A DNA stretch of 64,000 bases from Promicromonospora soli (GTDB taxonomy: Bacteria; Actinomycetota; Actinomycetes; Actinomycetales; Cellulomonadaceae). The notes beneath the pieces are model-generated. The model saw nothing but the letters and a program-made list of their open reading frames with translations. It had not been told where the DNA came from and searched no databases. The stretch covers positions 244,756 to 308,755 of the forward strand of contig NZ_BNAS01000002.1 of NCBI RefSeq assembly GCF_014653785.1. The letters run 5' to 3'. Shown here one piece after another: positions 59,926-64,000 of the stretch. The stretch's first letter is position 1; every line of letters begins with the position of its first letter. Made by a program: the position numbers and the translations under genes.

Positions 59926-60459
59926 CTATCGCTGTTCCTCGGGCGCGCCGGCCGCACCGAGCTGATGGAACGCCCGGTCGAAGTGCACCAGCGCACGCCC
60001 CTGGTCGGACCTGGCGGAGTGCACCCGGACGACCCGCCCGACGAGCAGCACGTGGTCGCCGGCCTCGATCTCCTCCCAGGTCTCGCACTCGAGGATGTGG
60101 CGCGCGTCCTCGGGGAGGACGGGAATACCGCCCAGGCCGGGGCGGACCGCGAGGCCGGCGAACTTGTCCGGGGCCTTGGAGGCGAAGAGGGTCGCCACCT
60201 TCTCACGGTCGTGCGGCAGCACGTGCACGGCGAACCGCCGAGCCTCGCGCAGCGGCGCGAGCGTCCGGCTGGACGTCCCGACGCCGACGGCGACCAGCGG
60301 CGGCTCGAGGCTCACGCTCATCACCGCGGTGGTCGTCAGCCCGGCGGGGACGCCGTCCGCCGCCGTCGTGACCACGCAAACCCCGCTCGCCAGCCCGGCC
60401 ATCGCGTCCCGGAAGCCGTCGGTGACGGAATCGCGAGGCGATGTTGATGACATCAACAT
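59926..60459 (-). CDS. Flavin reductase family protein (FMN-binding split barrel)
   Basis: 177 residues. FRDAMAGLASGVCVVTTAADGVPAGLTTTAVMSVSLEPPLVAVGV, then SSRTLAPLREARRFAVHVLPHDREKVATLFAS and LVGRVVRVHSARSDQGRALVHFDRAFHQLG are the standard signatures. Such proteins supply reduced FMN to a partner monooxygenase or act as small oxidoreductases. ATG 60459 (GGAG 4 bases before) and ATG 60453 are both possible. A 19-base palindrome overlaps the start, and an XRE-cupin regulator is divergent upstream. Confidence 0.92.
   Translation of the reverse strand: MLMSSTSPRDSVTDGFRDAMAGLASGVCVVTTAADGVPAGLTTTAVMSVSLEPPLVAVGVGTSSRTLAPLREARRFAVHVLPHDREKVATLFASKAPDKFAGLAVRPGLGGIPVLPEDARHILECETWEEIEAGDHVLLVGRVVRVHSARSDQGRALVHFDRAFHQLGAAGAPEEQR
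60441..60459. promoter_or_regulatory. 19-base operator-like palindrome over the flavin-reductase start
   Basis: ATGTTGATGACATCAACAT has perfect 9-base arms around a single base and covers the start codon. Its AT-rich makeup stands out. The divergent XRE-cupin regulator is the obvious candidate binder. Confidence 0.65.
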
Positions 60460-60590
60460 ATCTCCATCTTCGGTGCTCGATGTTTCGCCGGGATCACCCC
60501 CGCGCGCGGGTTCTGTTACGGGTACCGCGACGGCGGCAAAACCCCCGGTGGCACCCCCGTCCGGACGCCGCGTTCCCCTAACATCGAGGA

Positions 60591-61190
60591 ATGGACGCGC
60601 TCATCGACGAGGACACCGACCCCCTCGGTCGCTCGGTCGCCCGCCTCGGGCGGAAGATTCGCGCGCTGCGGCGCGACCAGGGCCTGACCCTCGTCCAGCT
60701 CGCCGAGGCGACCGGGCTCTCGCACTCGTTCCTGAGCCAGGTCGAGCGGGGCCGGGCACGACTCAGCATGTCGTCGTTGTTCCGCGTCGCGACCACGCTG
60801 GGCACCACCCAACAGATCCTGCTCACCGAGGGCACCGCGCCCGCCGCCGGCGGCACGCCGGTGGTGCGCCGTACCGACGACGCGTCGGCGGCTTCGCCGG
60901 GCGGCGGCACGGTTCGCGCCCTCGCGCCGGCCGGCGACCGCCCGTTCGACCCGATGGAGTTCACAGGCACGTCGCGCGAACCGGGCCCGTACTGGGCGCA
61001 CGACGAGGACGAGTTCGTCTACGTCGTGGAGGGTGACGCGCTGCTCGACCTCGACGGCACCCTGGAGCGCATCGGTCCAGGCGACTCCGCCTTCTACCGC
61101 GCCGGGACCCGCCATCGCTGGTCGAGCGCCGACGGAGGCCCCTACCGCCTGCTGGTCGTCAAGCAACGACTCGCGCGAGACGCCGGCTGA
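60591..61190 (+). CDS. XRE-cupin transcriptional regulator
   Basis: 199 residues. Residues ~18-75 are an XRE HTH (LGRKIRALRRDQGLTLVQLAEATGLSHSFLSQVERGRARLSMSSLFRVATTLG). Residues ~120-195 are a cupin (GPYWAHDEDEFVYVVEGDALLDLDGTLERIGPGDSAFYRAGTRHRW). XRE-cupin proteins sense small metabolites and often control catabolic genes beside them. Its 3' end overlaps the convergent amidohydrolase gene by 32 bases. A TAACAT -10-like box lies just upstream of the ATG. Confidence 0.93.
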   Translation: MDALIDEDTDPLGRSVARLGRKIRALRRDQGLTLVQLAEATGLSHSFLSQVERGRARLSMSSLFRVATTLGTTQQILLTEGTAPAAGGTPVVRRTDDASAASPGGGTVRALAPAGDRPFDPMEFTGTSREPGPYWAHDEDEFVYVVEGDALLDLDGTLERIGPGDSAFYRAGTRHRWSSADGGPYRLLVVKQRLARDAG

Positions 61191-62556
61191 GCCCGCGGGC
61201 GACCTCGCGCTCGTCGGCCGCTACGAGGCGGCCGTCGCGCACGACGACGCGACCGCCGACGACCACATGGCGCGGCCGGCGGCCCGGCGAGGCCCACAAC
61301 AGGCCCGCGACCGGGTCCGCCACCCCTGCGTCGGCGACCCCGCCGACGTCCCAGACGCACAGGTCCGCCGCCGAGCCTGGCTGGAGCCTGCCGAGCTCGG
61401 GCCTGCCGAGCCCGTCCGCAGAACCGGCGGTCGCGGCGTCGAGGAGCTCGCGCGCCGTGAGCTGGCGGCCGACGAGCGAAGAGACCTGCATGGCCAGCCG
61501 GGCGTCGGCGAGCAGGTGGCCGGCGTCGTTCGACCCTCCGCCGCTCGTGCCCAGGCCCACCACGACGCCCTCGGCGAGGAGCCGCGCCACCGGCGCGACG
61601 CCCCAGCCCATGGGGACGTCGCACCCGGGCGCATGCGTAGCGTGCGCGCCCGACGCCGCCACACGCGCGATCTCCTCGTCCGTGACGTCGCACAGGTGCG
61701 CGACCGTGACGTCGGGGGCGAGCCAGCCCCACTCGTCCAGCAGGTCCAGGGGGCGCCGGCCGTAGCGCTCGCGCGCCGCGGCGACGTCGACCTGCTCGTT
61801 GGCCTGGGTGCGGCGCCGCAGCCCGCGGCGCGCCGCCACCTCCCCCAGCAACCGGAAGGTCGCCTCGCCGTCGCTGTGCACCCCCGCCGGGCCGACGGCG
61901 ACCTGCACGCCGCCGTCGGGCCGCACCCCGCCGGGCACGTCGCCGACCAGCTCCGCCGCGATGGCGTCGGCGCTCAGCGCCGCCGTCTCGGGGTCGTCCC
62001 CCGCGGTGCCGCGGACGACGACGAGGCGCGCCCCGAGCTCGTCTGCCGCGCCGGCGGCCGCCCGAGCGAGGTCGACCGTCTCCGCGGGGCCGAGCGAGAC
62101 CGGCCAGGTCAGGTGGTGGTCCGCGACGGTGGTGACCCCGCTGAGCAGCGCCTCGGCGAGCCCGGCCCGGGCCGCGACACCGACCAGCTCGGCGTCCACC
62201 GAGGCGCGCCCGTACGCGGCGGCCATCAGTGCGAGCCACCGGCTCATGGGGACCCCACGGGTGCCGGGCAGCGTCCGGAACGCCGTCTGGAGCAGGTGGT
62301 GGTGCGCGTTCACCAGTCCCGGCGTGACGACGCATCCCGTCGCGTCGAGCTCCGGAACCCCCACTCCGCCGAGCGCAGCGGGTGCAGCCGCCGCCGCTCC
62401 GACGCTCACCACCCGCCCGTCGCCGCCGACGACGACGTCACCACCCGGCTCGTCCTCGCCCGCACCTGGCCCGGTCCGCACAGCGAGCGCGCCGCGGACG
62501 ACCAGCAGCGGCGCCGTTCCGTCGACCTCGGGCATGTCGGCCTCGGGCGCGCTCAC
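61159..62556 (-). CDS. Amidohydrolase family protein (8-oxoguanine deaminase / TrzN-like), with altered metal residues
   Basis: 465 residues; GTG 62556 overlaps nothing upstream but shares GTGA with the creatininase stop. The TIM-barrel metal site begins normally (TPGLVNAHHHLLQTAFR) and the third His is in TVAHLCDVTDEEIA. Two other ligand positions look changed: where the family has HTHLAE it reads RTQANE, and where it has GLGVDGSASNDS it reads GLGTSGGGSNDAG, without the metal Asp. The ring-deaminase body (DHHLTW; GVAPVARLLAEGV; GSAADLCVWD) is otherwise clear. It may use another metal set-up or substrate, or have lost activity. Confidence 0.85.
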   Translation of the reverse strand: MSAPEADMPEVDGTAPLLVVRGALAVRTGPGAGEDEPGGDVVVGGDGRVVSVGAAAAAPAALGGVGVPELDATGCVVTPGLVNAHHHLLQTAFRTLPGTRGVPMSRWLALMAAAYGRASVDAELVGVAARAGLAEALLSGVTTVADHHLTWPVSLGPAETVDLARAAAGAADELGARLVVVRGTAGDDPETAALSADAIAAELVGDVPGGVRPDGGVQVAVGPAGVHSDGEATFRLLGEVAARRGLRRRTQANEQVDVAAARERYGRRPLDLLDEWGWLAPDVTVAHLCDVTDEEIARVAASGAHATHAPGCDVPMGWGVAPVARLLAEGVVVGLGTSGGGSNDAGHLLADARLAMQVSSLVGRQLTARELLDAATAGSADGLGRPELGRLQPGSAADLCVWDVGGVADAGVADPVAGLLWASPGRRPRHVVVGGRVVVRDGRLVAADEREVARGLSRRLARVVA

Positions 62557-63377
62557 GCCCGGTCCCGCGCGCCCAGCGCGCCCGCGCCGTCGGCCGGTGT
62601 CGTGAACCGGGACGCCTCGACCAGCGTGCGCGCCAGCTGCTCGACCGCGTGCTCGAACAGCTCCTTGCCCGCCTCGGCGGTCGCGGTCGTCGGGTCGCCG
62701 ATGTGACCTTCGGGACCGAAGTCGCTCGACAGCCAGCCGAACGACGTAGCGCGGCCGAACCCGATCTGCTCGTACGCGAGCAGGTCTTCCGGCACGCGAC
62801 GCTCTGCGAGGTCCATGCGGACCAGCCCGGGGCGAAGGTGCAGCATGAGCGACGTCTCCCCGTGGCCCCCGTGCACGCCGAGCCCGTGCTCCGCACCCGA
62901 GGCAGGAACGCCGCCCTGGTCGCGCGGTGTCGCGACGTGCGCGAAGAACGTGCGCAGCCCGAACCGGCGGCGCAGCTCACGGTTCGCCACCTGGCCGAGC
63001 GCGGAGTTGCCGCCGTGGCCGTTGACGAACAGCAGCCGCGTGATGCCCGACGCCGCCAGCGACCGCCCGACGTCGATCAGGACCCGCATGAGCGTGTCCC
63101 ACGACAGCCAGATCGTGCCCGGGAACCCCGCGTGCTCGTCCGACTTGGTGTACGCGAGCGGCTCCAGCAGCACGACGGAGGCCGCGCCGGAGGCGGCCAC
63201 CGCCCCGGCCGCCGCTGTCGCCGCCTCCGTCGCGGTCACGAGGTCCGTCGAGACCGGCAGGTGCGGGCCGTGCTGCTCGACGGCGCCGAGCGGCAGGACC
63301 GCCACCGTGTCCGCGGGCAGCGCCTCGATCTCGCGCCATGTCAGGTCCGCGAACCGCGGGACCCGGGCCGCACCCAT
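62553..63377 (-). CDS. Creatininase family amidohydrolase
   Basis: 274 residues; ATG 63377 shares a base with the upstream stop (TGATG). Signatures: LPLGAVEQHGPHLPVSTDLVTA (metal Glu, His and Asp), FPGTIWLSWDTLMRVLIDVGRSLAASGITRLLFVNGHGGN, and GVHGGHGETSLML with the last ligands. Family members hydrolyse creatinine, ring amides in flavin or nucleobase catabolism, or the MftA peptide (MftE). The neighbouring FAD oxidase and amidohydrolase favour a small-molecule catabolic role; no mycofactocin genes are visible here. Confidence 0.93.
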   Translation of the reverse strand: MGAARVPRFADLTWREIEALPADTVAVLPLGAVEQHGPHLPVSTDLVTATEAATAAAGAVAASGAASVVLLEPLAYTKSDEHAGFPGTIWLSWDTLMRVLIDVGRSLAASGITRLLFVNGHGGNSALGQVANRELRRRFGLRTFFAHVATPRDQGGVPASGAEHGLGVHGGHGETSLMLHLRPGLVRMDLAERRVPEDLLAYEQIGFGRATSFGWLSSDFGPEGHIGDPTTATAEAGKELFEHAVEQLARTLVEASRFTTPADGAGALGARDRA

Positions 63378-64000
63378 CAGCGCACCCCGATGTTGACGCG
63401 GGTGTCCACCGGCGGTGCGTCCACGAGCTTGCCGGGGTTGAGCAGGCGCTTCGGGTCCGTGGTCCGGGCCACCTCGCGGGCGAGGTCCACGTGCCGGTCC
63501 ACGTACCACTGGTGCGGCGAGTGCACGCCGAGGCCGAGCGCCTCGAGGCGCGGTATCCCCGCGAGCGCCTCCTCCTCGGAGACGTAGTCGGCGACGACCA
63601 TCGCGAGCGGGGCGCTGCCCATGAGCTCCAGATGGAGGTGGACGTCGCCGTCGTAGACCGCCCGGACGTCGTCCGGGCGCTCCCAGTGCGCGAGCCCGCC
63701 GGTCTCCATGTGGAACCACGTGCGGTCGGGATGCGCCTTCTGCAGGAAGTACACGGGGTGGTTGTACGACATCGACGACAGCTTGTCCGTCTCCGCGTAG
63801 TCGGCGAGGCTCGCGACGACGACGCCGCCCGCGGCCACCACCAGCGCCTCGATCTCCGTCGCGGTCGAGGCCTCCGCGATGATCCGCAGGCTGTGCTGCG
63901 CGGGGTCGAGCGCCACGGCGGCGGGCAGGCTGGGCACCAGAGCGGGCGGGTCGGCGGACGCGAGCCGGGGCAGGACCGGCAGGTCGAGCAGCGCGCGGTG
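63377..64000 (-). CDS. FAD-linked oxidase, C-terminal part only (cut by the window edge)
   Basis: About 207 residues are visible and the frame continues beyond 64000. The end of the protein (HSPHQWYVDRHVDLAREVARTTDPKRLLNPGKLV) has the typical closing motif of FAD_binding_4 / lactate- or glycolate-oxidase-like flavoproteins. The region YVSEEEALAGIPRLEALGLGVHSPH is the C-terminal substrate domain. It is coupled to the creatininase gene by a one-base overlap. Substrate unknown. Confidence 0.85.
   Translation of the reverse strand, partial: HRALLDLPVLPRLASADPPALVPSLPAAVALDPAQHSLRIIAEASTATEIEALVVAAGGVVVASLADYAETDKLSSMSYNHPVYFLQKAHPDRTWFHMETGGLAHWERPDDVRAVYDGDVHLHLELMGSAPLAMVVADYVSEEEALAGIPRLEALGLGVHSPHQWYVDRHVDLAREVARTTDPKRLLNPGKLVDAPPVDTRVNIGVR

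Noticed and set aside
62553-63377. Mycofactocin peptidase MftE
   Set aside because: The creatininase fold fits, but no mycofactocin precursor, radical SAM or glycosyltransferase gene is visible in the window; a general catabolic creatininase is the safer call.

Overview
The window is very GC-rich, has dense coding on both strands, frequent GTG/TTG starts and many 4-base stop/start overlaps (ATGA, GTGA). Gene content (Rv3654c-Rv3661-like Tad locus with its helicase neighbour, NnaR-type HemD regulator, DUF4244, DUF6457, SigE-family sigma factors) points to a high-GC actinomycete. A member of the Micrococcales, perhaps Promicromonosporaceae, is my inference; no rRNA, tRNA, CRISPR array, insertion sequence or prophage gene was seen.

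Layout. 1-11.2 kb holds housekeeping and peptidase genes: an M20 peptidase cut by the window edge, a secreted M14 carboxypeptidase, a DinB-like protein, the proton-pumping pyrophosphatase hppA, a HAD phosphatase coupled to a zinc-ribbon/HTH/TPR regulator, and an M18 aminopeptidase. 11.3-23.3 kb is an array of five SigE-family sigma factor plus extracytoplasmic-domain modules. In three modules (A, B, C) the sigma factor and the membrane-anchored partner are separate genes overlapping by ATGA. In two (D, E) they are one continuous protein. A 17-codon sigma remnant with an intact-looking promoter lies between D and E. Five promoters in the array share CAACnTT-like / 14 bases / CGTYA-like boxes, suggesting autoregulation. 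A DUF2236 (MpaB-like) gene is embedded in the array on the opposite strand.

23.3-34.7 kb is an assimilatory nitrate/nitrite operon read leftward: NarK transporter, molybdopterin nitrate reductase, FAD/BFD electron-transfer subunit, nirB, nirD, cobA (siroheme) and an NnaR-like HemD/winged-helix regulator, with a GlnR-like box upstream. A molybdenum-cofactor cluster (moeA, mobA, DUF6457) follows, so cofactor supply sits next to its user. 37.8-40 kb has ogt and an unusual fusion of an XRE DNA-binding domain to a MurA-like enolpyruvyl transferase. 40-45.7 kb has two paralogous secreted proteins with RCC1-like and Ig-like repeats. 45.8-56 kb is the DUF1998 helicase / Tad pilus / HAD neighbourhood, split by an ABC exporter plus XRE regulator. 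56-60.5 kb has an old-yellow-enzyme, acetyl-CoA synthetase with a CRP/GlxR-like site, and a flavin reductase. 60.6-64 kb is a possible small-molecule catabolic cluster (XRE-cupin regulator, amidohydrolase, creatininase, FAD-linked oxidase, the last cut by the window edge).

The two features most worth a second look are the sigma/sensor array with natural fusions, and three families of palindromic elements found inside reading frames without breaking them: each family is read in one constant frame in unrelated proteins or lies in a coding region as well as between genes.
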